A DNA stretch of 64,000 nt from Martelella alba. GTDB taxonomy: Bacteria; Pseudomonadota; Gammaproteobacteria; Enterobacterales; Enterobacteriaceae. This document shows positions 28,230-40,375 of the stretch, piece by piece. The stretch spans positions 42,627 to 106,626 of the forward strand of contig NZ_SZPQ01000021.1 in assembly GCF_005217455.1 (NCBI RefSeq), written 5' to 3'. The stretch's first letter is position 1; every line of letters starts with the position of its first letter. Position numbers and translations under genes: made by a program. The notes below the pieces were generated by a model that saw nothing but the letters and a program-made list of their open reading frames with translations, was not told the origin of the DNA and did not search any database.

Positions 28230-29018
28230 ATGGACAATATGTGGGATAAAAAAGTCAAGTCGATGTTCAATCTTGAAAACAAGATCGCCGTGATTACCGG
28301 CGGAGCCGGGGCGCTGGGGGAAGGCGTCGCCCGCGGCCTGGCGAATTTCGGGGTCAAGATCGTGGTGACCGGCCGCACGCCGGCGACACTGGAAAAAACC
28401 GTTCAGCAAGTCCGCGAGGCCGGCGGCGAGGCATTGGCCATGGCCGCCGATATGACGGACGAGGCGGCGGTAAAAGCCTTGGCCGATCAGGTCGTCGCCG
28501 CTTATGGACGACTCGATTTTCTGATCAACATCGCCGGCATTGCCGTGCGGCATCCGGCGGAGGCGTTCGATATCGGTGATTTTCGCAAAGTGATGGACAT
28601 CAATGTCACCGGGACGTTTATCCCGTGCAAGGTGTTCGGCGAGCTATTTATCCGGCAGGGGTTCGGCAAAATCGTCAACACCTCGTCGGTCCGGGCGTTT
28701 GCCGGACACCCGGGGGGGTATGCCGCTTACGGCACATCCAAAGGCGCCATCAATTTACTCACCAAACAACTGGCGACCGAATGGGCGAAATATTCCATCA
28801 ACGTCAATGCCGTGGCGCCGACCATTTTCTGGACCCCGCTGACGCAGGAAGTACTGGAAAACGAAAAGCTGAAAAAAATCTTTCTTGACCGCATTCCCAT
28901 GGGACGGGCGGCCGTCGTGGAGGATATGGTCGGTACGGTGGTTTACCTGTGCTCGCCGGCCGCGGATTTTATTACCGGCCAGGTCATCTATATCGATGGC
29001 GGCTGTACGGCGGGTTAA
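28230..29018 (+). CDS. Short-chain dehydrogenase/reductase
   Basis: SDR of 262 residues. The cofactor loop reads TGGAGALGEG, a variant of TGxxxGxG with Leu in the sixth place. The catalytic Ser in NTSSVRAFAG and YGTSK are intact, and GQVIYIDGG ends the fold. It resembles gluconate 5-dehydrogenase/3-oxoacyl reductase-like SDRs. It probably oxidises a hydroxy intermediate of the local pathway. It sits nine bases before the 3HAD gene. Confidence 0.88.
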   Translation: MDNMWDKKVKSMFNLENKIAVITGGAGALGEGVARGLANFGVKIVVTGRTPATLEKTVQQVREAGGEALAMAADMTDEAAVKALADQVVAAYGRLDFLINIAGIAVRHPAEAFDIGDFRKVMDINVTGTFIPCKVFGELFIRQGFGKIVNTSSVRAFAGHPGGYAAYGTSKGAINLLTKQLATEWAKYSINVNAVAPTIFWTPLTQEVLENEKLKKIFLDRIPMGRAAVVEDMVGTVVYLCSPAADFITGQVIYIDGGCTAG

Positions 29019-29027
29019 GGGGGACGT

Positions 29028-29957
29028 ATGACGCAACCGGTTACGCACATCACGATCCTCGGCGGCGGTTTGATGGGGAGCGGTATCGCCCAGATTTTCG
29101 CCGCCCGCGGGGTCGAGGTCAGGATATACGATATTGATGCCGGAGCCTATCACGCGCCACAGACCATTCGGGCCAATCTGACGCGGATGCGGACCGGCGA
29201 AACCGACATTCAGGGGGTTCTTGGCCGCATTGCCTTTTGCGATACGCTGCAAGACAGTGTTGCCGAGGCGCAAATCGTCTTTGAATGCGTGCCGGAGCAG
29301 TCGGTCCTTAAGCAACACCTGTTTCGGCAACTGGATGCGTGCTGCCCGCCGGACACCATTTTGGCCTCGAATACGTCGGTTATCAGCATCAGTGAAATCG
29401 CCCGTGACGTCCGGCGCAAACAGCGGGTGCTGGGCACCCATTTCTGGAATCCGGCCTTTCTTATCCCGCTGGTGGAAGTTATCCGCACCCCGTGGACGGA
29501 CGATGGGATATTCGAACGGACCTTGTCGATACTGCAATGGGCGGGGAAACGTCCGGTCAGGGTCAATAAGGATGTGCCGGGGTTTTTGGTCAATCGTTTA
29601 CAGCATGCCCTGTGGCGCGAGGCGATTTATTTGGTGGAGCAGGGCATCGCCGACGCGCAAACCGTCGATGAAGGCATACGCTTTGGCTTCGGACTTCGGC
29701 TGCCGACGTTGGGACCGTTGGAAAACGCCGACATGGTGGGGACCGATTTGACGCTGTCCATCCATGAATACCTTTTTCCGCATCTCAATAATGCCACCAC
29801 GCCTTCTCCCTTGCTCAGGAAATTGGTTGAGGAGGGCAAGCTGGGATTTAAATCCGGCCAAGGGTTCCAGATATGGGACGAGACATCCATCAATACCAGC
29901 CGAGAAAGACTGCTGAATTATTTACAACGCGTAACGCGGCAATCCGAGGAGTCATAA
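29028..29957 (+). CDS. 3-hydroxyacyl-CoA dehydrogenase-family enzyme (L-carnitine/hydroxyacid dehydrogenase-like)
   Basis: NAD-dependent dehydrogenase of 309 residues with the Rossmann motif ILGGGLMGSGIAQIFA, the catalytic HFWNPAFLIPLVEVI (His near residue 140) and a C-terminal helical domain. The HFWNP form, rather than HFFNP, is found in members acting on free hydroxy acids such as L-carnitine and L-gulonate. A BKACE enzyme in the same locus supports oxidation of a beta-hydroxy acid to a beta-keto acid. The substrate is inferred only. Confidence 0.85.
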   Translation: MTQPVTHITILGGGLMGSGIAQIFAARGVEVRIYDIDAGAYHAPQTIRANLTRMRTGETDIQGVLGRIAFCDTLQDSVAEAQIVFECVPEQSVLKQHLFRQLDACCPPDTILASNTSVISISEIARDVRRKQRVLGTHFWNPAFLIPLVEVIRTPWTDDGIFERTLSILQWAGKRPVRVNKDVPGFLVNRLQHALWREAIYLVEQGIADAQTVDEGIRFGFGLRLPTLGPLENADMVGTDLTLSIHEYLFPHLNNATTPSPLLRKLVEEGKLGFKSGQGFQIWDETSINTSRERLLNYLQRVTRQSEES

Positions 29958-29958
29958 T

Positions 29959-30897
29959 ATGGGAAAGAAAATATTTATCGATTTAACGCATCCTTTCAGC
30001 GCGGATACCCCTCGTTGGCCTTATTTTGATAAGCCGCTGATTGACAGCGCGCACACCATGGCGAAAGGCGGGGTATTGACCCAGAAAATTTCCTGTACCA
30101 TGCATACCGGAACACATTGCGATGCGCCCCGTCATGTCATGGAAATGGAATTCGACGGCAAACGCGCGCGTTATACGCACGAAATGCCGGTGGACGCCTA
30201 CACCGGAGAAGCCATTTGCCTGGATATTCGCGTTGAACGCTGGGAATTGATTTTACCGTCCCATCTTGAGGATGCCTGCCAGCGGGCGGGAATAAAACCG
30301 GCGGAACTGGCCGGTATGGTGGTATGCCTGAATACCGGGATGCACCGTAAATTCGATGACTCGAAAGAATATTACCATTATTCCTGCGGCACGGGTGTTG
30401 AAGCGGGAAAATGGTTTGTTAAACACCGGGTAAAATGCGTGGCTATGGATATGCAAGCGCTCGATCATCCCTTGCATACGGCAATGGGCAATAATGGCAC
30501 AACCCGTATGAATTTACTTGGTGCATCGGGCCGCCCCATTACCGAAGAGTATATTGAACAATTCGGCGAGGAAGCTTATGCCGAATTCGATAAAGAACGC
30601 TATATCGCATTACACGGCCAAGAGGCGTATCAAGCTAAATTCGGCGACCTTGAAGCTATTGGCTGTTGGGGAACATGGGAACCTTGCCATAAACAAATGT
30701 TGGGCCATGGCATCGTCGGCGTGGAAAATCTTGGCGGCGATTTAGACAAGGTCTCCGGCAAGCGATTCCGCTTTTTCTGTTTTCCGCTGCGTTGGTATTT
30801 GGGCGACGGATCCATGGCGCGCTGTGTCGCGGAAATTGATGAAGATATTATCAACGATATTCCGGATCGAACTTATCAGTACGGCGGTTGTATTTAA
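29959..30897 (+). CDS. Cyclase-family metal-dependent hydrolase
   Basis: A 312-residue protein of the cyclase/kynurenine formamidase superfamily. It has the motif HTGTHCDAPRH (His49 to His59, form HxGTHxDxPxH) that binds zinc or manganese, and FIDLTHPFSADTPRWP at the start. It is longer than KynB (about 210 residues), with an extra insert near residues 190-260. It may hydrolyse an amide, lactone or ring in the first step of the pathway. It starts one base after the 3HAD stop. Confidence 0.82.
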   Translation: MGKKIFIDLTHPFSADTPRWPYFDKPLIDSAHTMAKGGVLTQKISCTMHTGTHCDAPRHVMEMEFDGKRARYTHEMPVDAYTGEAICLDIRVERWELILPSHLEDACQRAGIKPAELAGMVVCLNTGMHRKFDDSKEYYHYSCGTGVEAGKWFVKHRVKCVAMDMQALDHPLHTAMGNNGTTRMNLLGASGRPITEEYIEQFGEEAYAEFDKERYIALHGQEAYQAKFGDLEAIGCWGTWEPCHKQMLGHGIVGVENLGGDLDKVSGKRFRFFCFPLRWYLGDGSMARCVAEIDEDIINDIPDRTYQYGGCI

Positions 30898-31223
30898 GGT
30901 GTGGCCCGGCCTATAAAATAGCGACGTGAAGCGTGGGAATATAATGCAGTTAACGATGGTTAGCCGGTAGAGAAAAACCGATTACCGCCTTCGGTGCCAT
31001 AAATAAAGAATATTCGCTGCCGGAATAAATTTTTTATCCGTAGTTAATATTCCGACATGGCGGGGTCATTATCGAAAACACGCATGAAATTATTCCTCCA
31101 CGCCTGTTAGGCAATCGCGGCGCGGTGATTGCCCTGTGCAATAACCAACCCGACCCAAACAAAGAGTCAACGTGAAATATGACGGGTTCGCATCAGTCGT
31201 ATCGTCAGTAGAGGAGTCACAAC
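30898..31223. promoter_or_regulatory. Gap before thiolase with inverted repeat
   Basis: Gene-free 326 bases. An inverted repeat with seven-base arms GGCAATC and GATTGCC around a ten-base centre lies at 31110-31133, about 90 bases before the thiolase ATG. It may be an operator or a hairpin. A TATAAT hexamer is at 30940-30945, without a matching -35. The gap suggests that the thiolase and BKACE genes form their own transcript. Confidence 0.4.
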
Positions 31224-32423
31224 ATGGGTATAAAGGATATCGTCATTGTCAGCGCCGCGCGCACGCCTATCGGTTGTTTTGGCGGCGCGCTCAAGGATCT
31301 TTCCGCCATACAGCTGGGGGAATATGCGGTGTCGGCGGCGATGAGCCGCGCCGCCATCACGCCGGACAGCGTCGATGAAGTCATCATGGGGAATGTGCTG
31401 GGCGCCGGACTGGGGCAGAACGTCGCCCGGCAGGTGGCGATGTCCGCCGGGATCCCGTTCGATAAAAGCGCGTTCAATGTCAGCAAGGTTTGCGGCTCCG
31501 GGCTGAAGGCGGTCATTCTGGCCGCCCAGGCCATTGCGCTGGGCGATGCGGAGATTATCGTGGCGGGCGGGACGGAAAGCATGAGCAATGCCATGTACCT
31601 GGCCGCGATGGCCCGCTGGGGACAGCGTATGGGCGATAGCCTGCTGGTGGACAGTATGCTCAGCGATGGTCTCACCGATGCCTTTTCCGGCGAACACATG
31701 GGCATGACCGCGGAAAATCTGGCGCAAAAATACCAGCTCTCAAGGGAGGCGCTGGACGCCTATTCGGCCTTAAGCCAACAACGGACCGAATGGGCGCAGA
31801 AGAACGGCCGATTCACTGATGAAATCGTCCCCATCAAGGTTACCGTCAGGAAAGAAGAACGTCTGGTTACCGCTGATGAATTTCCACGGCATGGCACGAC
31901 GGTGGAATCGCTTTCCCACTTAAAACCGGCCTTTCGGTCCGATGGGGTCGTGACGGCGGGCAATTCCTCCGGCATCAATGATGGCGCCGCGGCGTTGGTA
32001 TTGATGAGCCGGGAGAAAGCGCAGGCATTGCAATTGCGTCCGCTGGCGACGATCCGGGCCTGGGGCAACGGCGGCGTCGATCTGAACTACATGGGTTATG
32101 GCCCCGTGCCGGCCACCCGCCGGGCGTTGGCCAAGGCCGGCCTGTGCGTCAACGACCTGGACATCATCGAGGCCAATGAAGCGTTTGCCTCACAATCGCT
32201 CAGTGTGATCAAAGGACTGGGACTGGATCCGGACAAGACCAACGTCAACGGCGGCGCCATTGCCCTCGGTCATCCCATCGGCGCGTCGGGGGCGCGGATT
32301 CTGGTTTCGCTGGCGCATGAAATGCAGCGTCGCCACGCGCGTTACGGTCTCGCCACATTATGTATCGGCGGCGGGATGGGGCTGGCGATGATTATCGAAA
32401 AAGAGTTGTACGAGAGGAATTGA
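31224..32423 (+). CDS. Acetyl-CoA acetyltransferase (thiolase, paralogue 1)
   Basis: Thiolase of 399 residues that splits acetoacetyl-CoA, or a related 3-ketoacyl-CoA, with CoA. The acylated cysteine is in KVCGSGLKAV (near residue 91). The C-terminal motifs [25 protein letters not shown] and the second cysteine in TLCIGGGMG are complete. GAGGAG precedes the ATG. It is a paralogue of atoB 8 kb downstream. With the CoA transferase it would convert acetoacetate to two acetyl-CoA. Confidence 0.94.
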   Translation: MGIKDIVIVSAARTPIGCFGGALKDLSAIQLGEYAVSAAMSRAAITPDSVDEVIMGNVLGAGLGQNVARQVAMSAGIPFDKSAFNVSKVCGSGLKAVILAAQAIALGDAEIIVAGGTESMSNAMYLAAMARWGQRMGDSLLVDSMLSDGLTDAFSGEHMGMTAENLAQKYQLSREALDAYSALSQQRTEWAQKNGRFTDEIVPIKVTVRKEERLVTADEFPRHGTTVESLSHLKPAFRSDGVVTAGNSSGINDGAAALVLMSREKAQALQLRPLATIRAWGNGGVDLNYMGYGPVPATRRALAKAGLCVNDLDIIEANEAFASQSLSVIKGLGLDPDKTNVNGGAIALGHPIGASGARILVSLAHEMQRRHARYGLATLCIGGGMGLAMIIEKELYERN

Positions 32424-32425
32424 TC

Positions 32426-33283
32426 ATGTCCGAAAATAAAGTCATTCTCACCGTCGCCTGCACCGGCGCCTGGCCGCAAAAAAGCGATACCCCCTGGATT
32501 CCCCTGACGCCGCGGGAGCAGGCGGACGACATCGTGCGCTGCTGGGAAGCCGGCGCCTCCATCGCCCATATCCATGTTCGCGACGACAATCATCAGGCAT
32601 CGATGAACGTTGACCCGTTCGCGGAGACGGTGCGCCGGGTACGCGATCGTTGCGATATCGTCATCAACCTGACCACCTCCGGCGGCTTGGGCCTGGACGA
32701 CGAAATCCGGATGAAACCGTTCCAACAGCTGCGTCCGGAAATGGCGTCATTCGACGCGGGGACCATGAACTGGGCCCACTCGACGGTGTTTGAAAACAGT
32801 CCGCGTTTTCTGGAAAAGCTGGCGACGAGCATGCGCGCCTGCCAGGTAAAACCGGAATTTGAGATTTTCGATGCCGGGATGATCTACAACGTTCTGTACT
32901 ACATGAAAAAGGGACTGATACAAGGTCCGCCGCATTTTCAATATGTACTGGGCGCGCCCGGCGGCATGACGGCGAAGGTGCGCAACCTCATGTTTCTGCT
33001 GGAGACCTGCAAACACCACCTGGGCGATAATTTCACCTGGTCCGCGCTGGGCATCGGCCGCGGCCATTTGCCCATCATGTTTGCCGCACTGGCGCTGGAC
33101 GGCCATGTCCGGGTGGGGATGGAGGATAACATTTTTTACCGCAAGGGTGAGCTGGCGCAATCCAATACCTGGTTCGTGAATCGCGTCAAACGGGCGGCGG
33201 CGGAGATGGACAAGGCCGTGGCCACGCCGGAGGAAACACGCGCCATGCTCGGGCTGACCAGGCAGTCGCCGGTGAGCGCCTGA
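32426..33283 (+). CDS. Beta-keto acid cleavage enzyme, BKACE (DUF849) family
   Basis: Zinc enzyme of 285 residues. BKACEs transfer the acetoacetate part of a beta-keto acid to acetyl-CoA, giving acetoacetate and a new acyl-CoA. Kce of lysine fermentation and the dehydrocarnitine enzyme are examples. The metal ligands HIHVRD (His48, His50), the acetyl-CoA region GIGRGHLPI and GHVRVGMEDN are present. The start at 32426, two bases after the thiolase stop, has AGAGG upstream. Specificity cannot be read by eye. Confidence 0.92.
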   Translation: MSENKVILTVACTGAWPQKSDTPWIPLTPREQADDIVRCWEAGASIAHIHVRDDNHQASMNVDPFAETVRRVRDRCDIVINLTTSGGLGLDDEIRMKPFQQLRPEMASFDAGTMNWAHSTVFENSPRFLEKLATSMRACQVKPEFEIFDAGMIYNVLYYMKKGLIQGPPHFQYVLGAPGGMTAKVRNLMFLLETCKHHLGDNFTWSALGIGRGHLPIMFAALALDGHVRVGMEDNIFYRKGELAQSNTWFVNRVKRAAAEMDKAVATPEETRAMLGLTRQSPVSA

Positions 33284-35798
<2,515 letters not shown>

Positions 35799-35805
35799 GT
35801 CGTTG

Positions 35806-35828
35806 CGCCCCGGCAAAGAGCCGGGGCG
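35806..35828. terminator. Hairpin between katG and the LysR remnant
   Basis: CGCCCCGGC and GCCGGGGCG arms (nine bases) around AAAGA. No T run follows on either strand, so it may act as a weak terminator or mRNA stabiliser for katG. Confidence 0.5.
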
Positions 35829-36212
35829 TCACGGACGCGGGCCGCCTTTGGGACGGCACACGCCGGCGAACCATTGACAGAACGCCTGGGTGGAGCGGTT
35901 GCTTTCCTGATCGGACAGCAGGTAATAGCCTTCGTTATCCAGGGTTGAGATGTCGGATAAAATCACCAGATCGCCATTCGACAGTTCCCGGCGGAACACC
36001 TCCACCGGGCACAGCGCCACGCCATGTCCGGCGATAACGGCGGTCGCCAGTAAATTGAAATCCTGATAAACCGGACCATGACTGAGATTTTCCGGTCGGT
36101 AGCAAGACATCAGCGTGTTGCTCGCCGCGCGATCTGAGGATGATGTTGGCGAAGCCGATATCATCGTAACGGCATCAAGGAGATGATGCCGGTCGCTGAT
36201 AGGCCATCGCAA
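35829..36212 (-). pseudogene. LysR-family regulator, C-terminal fragment
   Basis: Only the last part of an LTTR effector domain is left, in a 127-residue frame: FNLLATAVIAGHGVALCPVEVF, then LVILSDISTLDNEGYYLLSD. No helix-turn-helix exists upstream. The first residues (MRWPISDRH) come from a degenerate intergenic repeat rather than from a regulator gene. This is a decayed GcvA-like regulator, truncated at the repeat. Confidence 0.75.
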
Positions 36213-36234
36213 TACAACTTGAATTATTGGCAGT
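36202..36234. repeat. Half copy of enterobacterial palindromic repeat
   Basis: GGCCATCGCAATACAACTTG followed by AATTATTGGCAGT follows the right arm of the same repeat family as 25394-25476. It marks the 5' edge of the broken LysR gene. Confidence 0.5.
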
Positions 36235-36287
36235 ACAGGTATTAATGGATGCCACTTGAAATTATCCCAGCGTGGTTAATAAAATAG

Positions 36288-36309
36288 TAAGGTGACTTTC
36301 ATCACAAAA
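36288..36309 (+). promoter_or_regulatory. CRP-like site upstream of atoD
   Basis: GGTGA-N6-TCACA with AA and AAA flanks, nine of ten core matches to the CRP consensus. It would give catabolite control to the ato operon. Confidence 0.5.
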
Positions 36310-36317
36310 TATCTATA

Positions 36318-36345
36318 ACAGGTGCAAATAATAATACGCACCTGT
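36318..36345. promoter_or_regulatory. Candidate AtoC enhancer site
   Basis: Perfect eight-base arms ACAGGTGC and GCACCTGT around a 12-base AT-rich centre. The site lies about 136-163 bases before the predicted start of transcription, close to the position reported for AtoC sites in E. coli (about -146 to -107). Confidence 0.5.
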
Positions 36346-36454
36346 GAAAATATCCGCCGGAAAATGTTGACGTCAATACAACCTCGCAAATTGCCTCATT
36401 GAAAAAACCTCTATTTTACAATTCATTATAAACTTTTACTCCCATAAGAAATTA

Positions 36455-36470
36455 TGGCCCGCTGTTTGCA
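36455..36470 (+). promoter_or_regulatory. Sigma54 promoter of atoDAEB
   Basis: TGGCCC-N5-TTGCA with GG and GC exactly 12 bases apart, one base off the consensus TGGCAC-N5-TTGCA. Transcription should start near 36481, giving a leader of about 33 bases before the atoD GTG. AtoC, a sigma54 activator, is encoded in the same locus. Confidence 0.75.
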
Positions 36471-36514
36471 CTTTCCTTGCCGAGAAATTGATATTTTGCA
36501 GGAAGGAGAACGCA

Positions 36515-37174
36515 GTGAAAAATAAAAAAATAATGTTGTCGAATGCCACTGAATACTTTCATGACGGCATGACAATAATGGTGGGCGGATTCATGGGGGT
36601 GGGGTCGCCGCCCCGCTTGTTACAGGCCGTTATGGATTCCGGCATTAAAAATATTACCTTAATCTGTAACGATACCGCCTTTATCGAATCAGGTGTCGGA
36701 CCGCTGATTTCCCATGGTCGGGTAAAAAAAGTCATCGCGTCGCATATTGGCACTAATCCGGAAACCGGGCGCCGTATGATTTCCGGTGAATTAGACGTTG
36801 AATTGATCCCCCAGGGGACGCTGGCCGAACGGATTCGCTGCGGTGGGGCGGGTATCGGCGGTTTTCTGACGCAGACCGGCGTGGGCACCGTGGTTCAGGA
36901 CGGCAAACAAATCATTAGCCGGGACGGCGTCGACTATGTGCTGGAATTCCCCTTGCGGGCCGATTTGGCGCTAATCAAAGCCGATATGGCCGATCCTCTT
37001 GGTAATCTCACCTACAAATTATCAGCACGCAACTTTAATCCTTTGCTTGCCTTCGCCGCCGATACGGTTATTGCCGAACCCAACGAACTGGTGGAAATAG
37101 GCGACATCTCCCCTGAGTGCGTTATTACGCCCGCCGCGCTGGTGGATTTCATTGTTTACCCCCTGGAGGCTTAA
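36515..37174 (+). CDS. atoD: Acetoacetate CoA-transferase subunit alpha AtoD
   Basis: A 219-residue alpha subunit, close to recalled E. coli AtoD over its length ([48 protein letters not shown]). The start is GTG at 36515, with AAGGAG six bases upstream. With AtoA it transfers CoA from acetyl-CoA to acetoacetate or short-chain acids. First gene of atoDAEB, behind a sigma54 promoter. Confidence 0.95.
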   Translation: MKNKKIMLSNATEYFHDGMTIMVGGFMGVGSPPRLLQAVMDSGIKNITLICNDTAFIESGVGPLISHGRVKKVIASHIGTNPETGRRMISGELDVELIPQGTLAERIRCGGAGIGGFLTQTGVGTVVQDGKQIISRDGVDYVLEFPLRADLALIKADMADPLGNLTYKLSARNFNPLLAFAADTVIAEPNELVEIGDISPECVITPAALVDFIVYPLEA

Positions 37175-37178
37175 CACT

Positions 37179-37841
37179 ATGAATGCGAAAGAGCTCATCG
37201 CTCGCCGCGTGGCCCTGGAATTACACGACGGCGATATCGTAAATCTCGGTATCGGTTTGCCGACACTTGTGGCCAATTATTTGCCGCAAGGGGTAGAGAT
37301 AACACTGCAGTCGGAAAACGGCTTTCTGGGACTCGGGCCGGTCAATGAACCTTGTCCCGACCTGGTGAACGCCGGCGGCCAGCCGTGCGGCATTCTGCCG
37401 GGCGCCGCCATGTTCGACAGCGCGACGTCCTTTGCCCTGATCCGCGGCGGCCATGTCGATACCAGCGTCCTTGGCGGGTTGCAGGTGGATCAACAGGGCA
37501 GTCTCGCCAACTGGATGGTGCCGGGGAAAATGGTGCCGGGAATGGGCGGCGCGATGGATTTGGTCAGCGGCGCGCGAAAAGTCATTATCGCCATGGAGCA
37601 TTGCGCCAAAGACGGCGCCGCGAAAATAGTCCCCCGCTGCACTCTGCCGCTCACCGCCAGGCATGTGGTGGACATGATCGTCACCGAATTGTGCGTGCTG
37701 GTTTTTGCCCATGGGCAATTGACGCTAACGGAATTGGCGCCCGGCGTTTCCCTTGCCACTGTTCTGGAAAAGACCACGGCGGCCATTATCGTCCCGGATG
37801 ACGTCAAGGTCATGCCGATCGCCCTGTCAGGGGGCGCATGA
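37179..37841 (+). CDS. atoA: Acetoacetate CoA-transferase subunit beta AtoA
   Basis: A 220-residue beta subunit with catalytic Glu46 in LQSENGFLG and [23 protein letters not shown] nine bases before the ATG at 37179 decides the start. Its last bases overlap atoE by four (ATGA). It pairs with AtoD. Confidence 0.95.
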   Translation: MNAKELIARRVALELHDGDIVNLGIGLPTLVANYLPQGVEITLQSENGFLGLGPVNEPCPDLVNAGGQPCGILPGAAMFDSATSFALIRGGHVDTSVLGGLQVDQQGSLANWMVPGKMVPGMGGAMDLVSGARKVIIAMEHCAKDGAAKIVPRCTLPLTARHVVDMIVTELCVLVFAHGQLTLTELAPGVSLATVLEKTTAAIIVPDDVKVMPIALSGGA

Positions 37842-39172
37842 TGAACGGCATAGGAAAAATCTCCGGAGCAATGACCACGGTGGTCAACCGTTATCTACCC
37901 GATCCGCTGATCTTCGCCATGCTGTTGACGTTGATTATGTTCTGCATCGGTTTTCTGTTCACGCCCCATACGCCGCTGGAGATCGGCATTATGTGGGGGG
38001 ATGGCTTCTGGAATCTGCTTGCCTTCGGGATGCAGATGGCGCTGATTATCGTCACCGGCCACGCGCTGGCCAGCACGCCTTTGGTGCGCAACCTGCTCAG
38101 GGATACCGCCGCCCTGGCGAAAACGCCGGTACAAGGGGTGATGCTGGTGGCGTTTTTCGGCCTGATTGCCTGCGCGATCAATTGGGGCTTCGGCCTTATC
38201 GTCGGCGCCATGTTTGCCAAAGAGGTCGCCCGGCGTGTTAAAGGGTCCGATTACCCGTTACTGATCGCCTGCGCCTATATGGGCTTTTTGTCCTGGGGCG
38301 GCGGATTATCGGGCTCCATGCCCTTACTGGCCGCCACGCCCGGCAATCCCATGGAGCATTTGACCGGGGGGATTATTCCTATCGGCCAAACCATGTTCGC
38401 GGGCTTTAACCTCTTTGCCATGGTGGCGCTATTGGTCGTTATCCCCCTGGTGGCCAGGATGATGATGCCAAAACCCGACCAGATCCATACCATTAATCCG
38501 GAATTACTGCAAGAAGACCCGGATTACCAACGGAAACTGCCCCCCAATGCGTCCTTTGCGGAAAAATTGGAGGAAAGCCGAAGCCTGGCCGTGATTATCT
38601 GCGTGTTGGCCATTGTGTATCTGGCAATGTATTTCCGGAAAAACGGATTTAATATCACGATTAACAATGTGAACATGATTTTCCTGATAGCCGGGTTATT
38701 GCTTCATAAGACCCCCATGGCTTATATGCGCGCCTTTTCCGCGGGAACCCGCAGTTGCGCCGGCGTGCTGATTCAATTTCCATTTTATGCCGGCATTCAA
38801 TTGATGATGGAGCACTCCGGCTTTGGCGGGATGATTACCCACTTCTTTGTGGATATCTCAACGAAAGCCACTTTTCCGGTCATGGCGTTTATTAGCTCGG
38901 CCATTGTGAATTTCGCCGTACCCTCGGGCGGCGGCCACTGGGTTATTCAGGGACCGTTCGTTATTCCCGCCGCGCAACAATTAGGCGCCGATTTAGGAAA
39001 AGCCACCATGGCCATTGCCTATGGCGAACAGTGCGGGAATATGGCCCAACCCTTTTGGGCGCTGCCGGCGCTGGCCATCGCGGGATTAAGTGTTCGGGAT
39101 ATTATGGGATATTGCATTACCGCGCTTATCTTTTCCGCGATTATTTTTATTGTTGCACTGAGCTTTTTCTAA
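37838..39172 (+). CDS. atoE: Short-chain fatty acid transporter AtoE
   Basis: Membrane protein of 444 residues with about ten to twelve hydrophobic segments, full length for AtoE/ScfA. Conserved stretches include INWGFGLIVGAMFAKEVARR, FLSWGGGLSGSMPLLAATPG and the C-terminal VPSGGGHWVIQGPF. It imports acetoacetate or short-chain acids. It begins inside the atoA stop and is followed by atoB after 18 bases. Confidence 0.94.
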   Translation: MMNGIGKISGAMTTVVNRYLPDPLIFAMLLTLIMFCIGFLFTPHTPLEIGIMWGDGFWNLLAFGMQMALIIVTGHALASTPLVRNLLRDTAALAKTPVQGVMLVAFFGLIACAINWGFGLIVGAMFAKEVARRVKGSDYPLLIACAYMGFLSWGGGLSGSMPLLAATPGNPMEHLTGGIIPIGQTMFAGFNLFAMVALLVVIPLVARMMMPKPDQIHTINPELLQEDPDYQRKLPPNASFAEKLEESRSLAVIICVLAIVYLAMYFRKNGFNITINNVNMIFLIAGLLLHKTPMAYMRAFSAGTRSCAGVLIQFPFYAGIQLMMEHSGFGGMITHFFVDISTKATFPVMAFISSAIVNFAVPSGGGHWVIQGPFVIPAAQQLGADLGKATMAIAYGEQCGNMAQPFWALPALAIAGLSVRDIMGYCITALIFSAIIFIVALSFF

Positions 39173-39190
39173 TTATTAAAGGAAAATAGT

Positions 39191-40375
39191 ATGAATAACG
39201 CTGTTATTGTCAGTGCGACCCGCACTGCCGTCGGCAGTTTTGCCGGCGCGTTGATATCGACCCCGGTAATAGAGCTCGGCGCTATTGTTATGGCCGAGGC
39301 GCTTAAAAGAGCGGGCCTGGAAGCGGATATTATCGATGATGTTATTATGGGGAATGTTTTGCAGGCGGGGCTCGGCCAGAATACCGCCCGGCAAGCGGCC
39401 CTAAAGGCGGGCATTCCCCATAGCGTCAGCGCGCTGACCGTTAATAAAGTCTGCGGTTCCGGTTTGGCCAGTGTGGCGCTTGCCGCCCAGGCCATTCGCG
39501 CCGGCGACGCCAGAGCGATTATTGCCGGTGGAATGGAAAATATGAGCATGGCGCCCTATCTATTAAGCAACAAAGCGCGGACAGGGTATCGTTTGGGCGA
39601 CGATATCGTGCAGGACTGCATTTTGCGGGACGGCTTAATGTGCGCCGTTAATGGCTATCATATGGGGATCACGGCTGAGAATGTGGCCCGCGAATATGGC
39701 ATCAGCCGCGAAGACCAGGACCAATTGGCGCTGGCATCCCAGCAGAAAGCGGCGGCGGCCATCGCCTCGGGCGCGTTTGTCAATGAAATCACGCCGGTGG
39801 TGATAAGAAACAAGAAAACCGGCGATCGTGTTTTCGATGTTGACGAGCATCCCCGCGGCGATGCCGCGTTGGATAAATTGGCTAAATTACGTCCGGCCTT
39901 TAAACCTGACGGCACGGTCACGGCGGGCAATGCATCCGGCATCAACGATGGCGCCGCCGCGCTGGTGGTGATGGAGGAAACGTTTGCCCGGCGCCAGGGG
40001 CTGGCGCCCCTGGCGCGTATTCGCGGCTACGCCAGCGCGGGCGTCGACCCGGCGTTAATGGGGATGGGGCCGGTGCCGGCGACGCAAAAAGTGCTTGCGC
40101 AAACGCGGCTGACCCTGGGCGATATCGATCTGGTGGAAGCCAATGAGGCTTTCGCCGCGCAGTTTCTCGCGGTAGGGCGCACGCTTGGCTTTGAGGAAGA
40201 AAAGGTCAATGTCAATGGCGGTGCGATAGCGCTGGGGCATCCCATCGGCGCCAGCGGCGCCCGTATTCTGGTGACGTTACTGCACGCCTTGCAGGCCAGA
40301 GATAAAACCCTGGGGCTGGCGACGCTGTGTATCGGCGGCGGACAAGGCGTGGCGGTTGTTATTGAACGGATTTAG
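39191..40375 (+). CDS. atoB: Acetyl-CoA acetyltransferase AtoB
   Basis: Thiolase of 394 residues, the size of E. coli AtoB. The nucleophilic cysteine is in [16 protein letters not shown] (near residue 88), and the C-terminal [22 protein letters not shown] and TLCIGGGQG motifs are intact. AAAGGA precedes the ATG. It cleaves acetoacetyl-CoA from AtoDA into two acetyl-CoA. Confidence 0.96.
   Translation: MNNAVIVSATRTAVGSFAGALISTPVIELGAIVMAEALKRAGLEADIIDDVIMGNVLQAGLGQNTARQAALKAGIPHSVSALTVNKVCGSGLASVALAAQAIRAGDARAIIAGGMENMSMAPYLLSNKARTGYRLGDDIVQDCILRDGLMCAVNGYHMGITAENVAREYGISREDQDQLALASQQKAAAAIASGAFVNEITPVVIRNKKTGDRVFDVDEHPRGDAALDKLAKLRPAFKPDGTVTAGNASGINDGAAALVVMEETFARRQGLAPLARIRGYASAGVDPALMGMGPVPATQKVLAQTRLTLGDIDLVEANEAFAAQFLAVGRTLGFEEEKVNVNGGAIALGHPIGASGARILVTLLHALQARDKTLGLATLCIGGGQGVAVVIERI

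Larger units (their letters stand above)
36213..36514 (+). promoter_or_regulatory. atoD control region
   Basis: A 302-base AT-rich region holding, in order, a CRP-like site (36288-36309), an inverted repeat suited to AtoC (36318-36345) and a sigma54 promoter (36455-36470). The layout is that of an enhancer-dependent operon under catabolite control. Confidence 0.7.
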
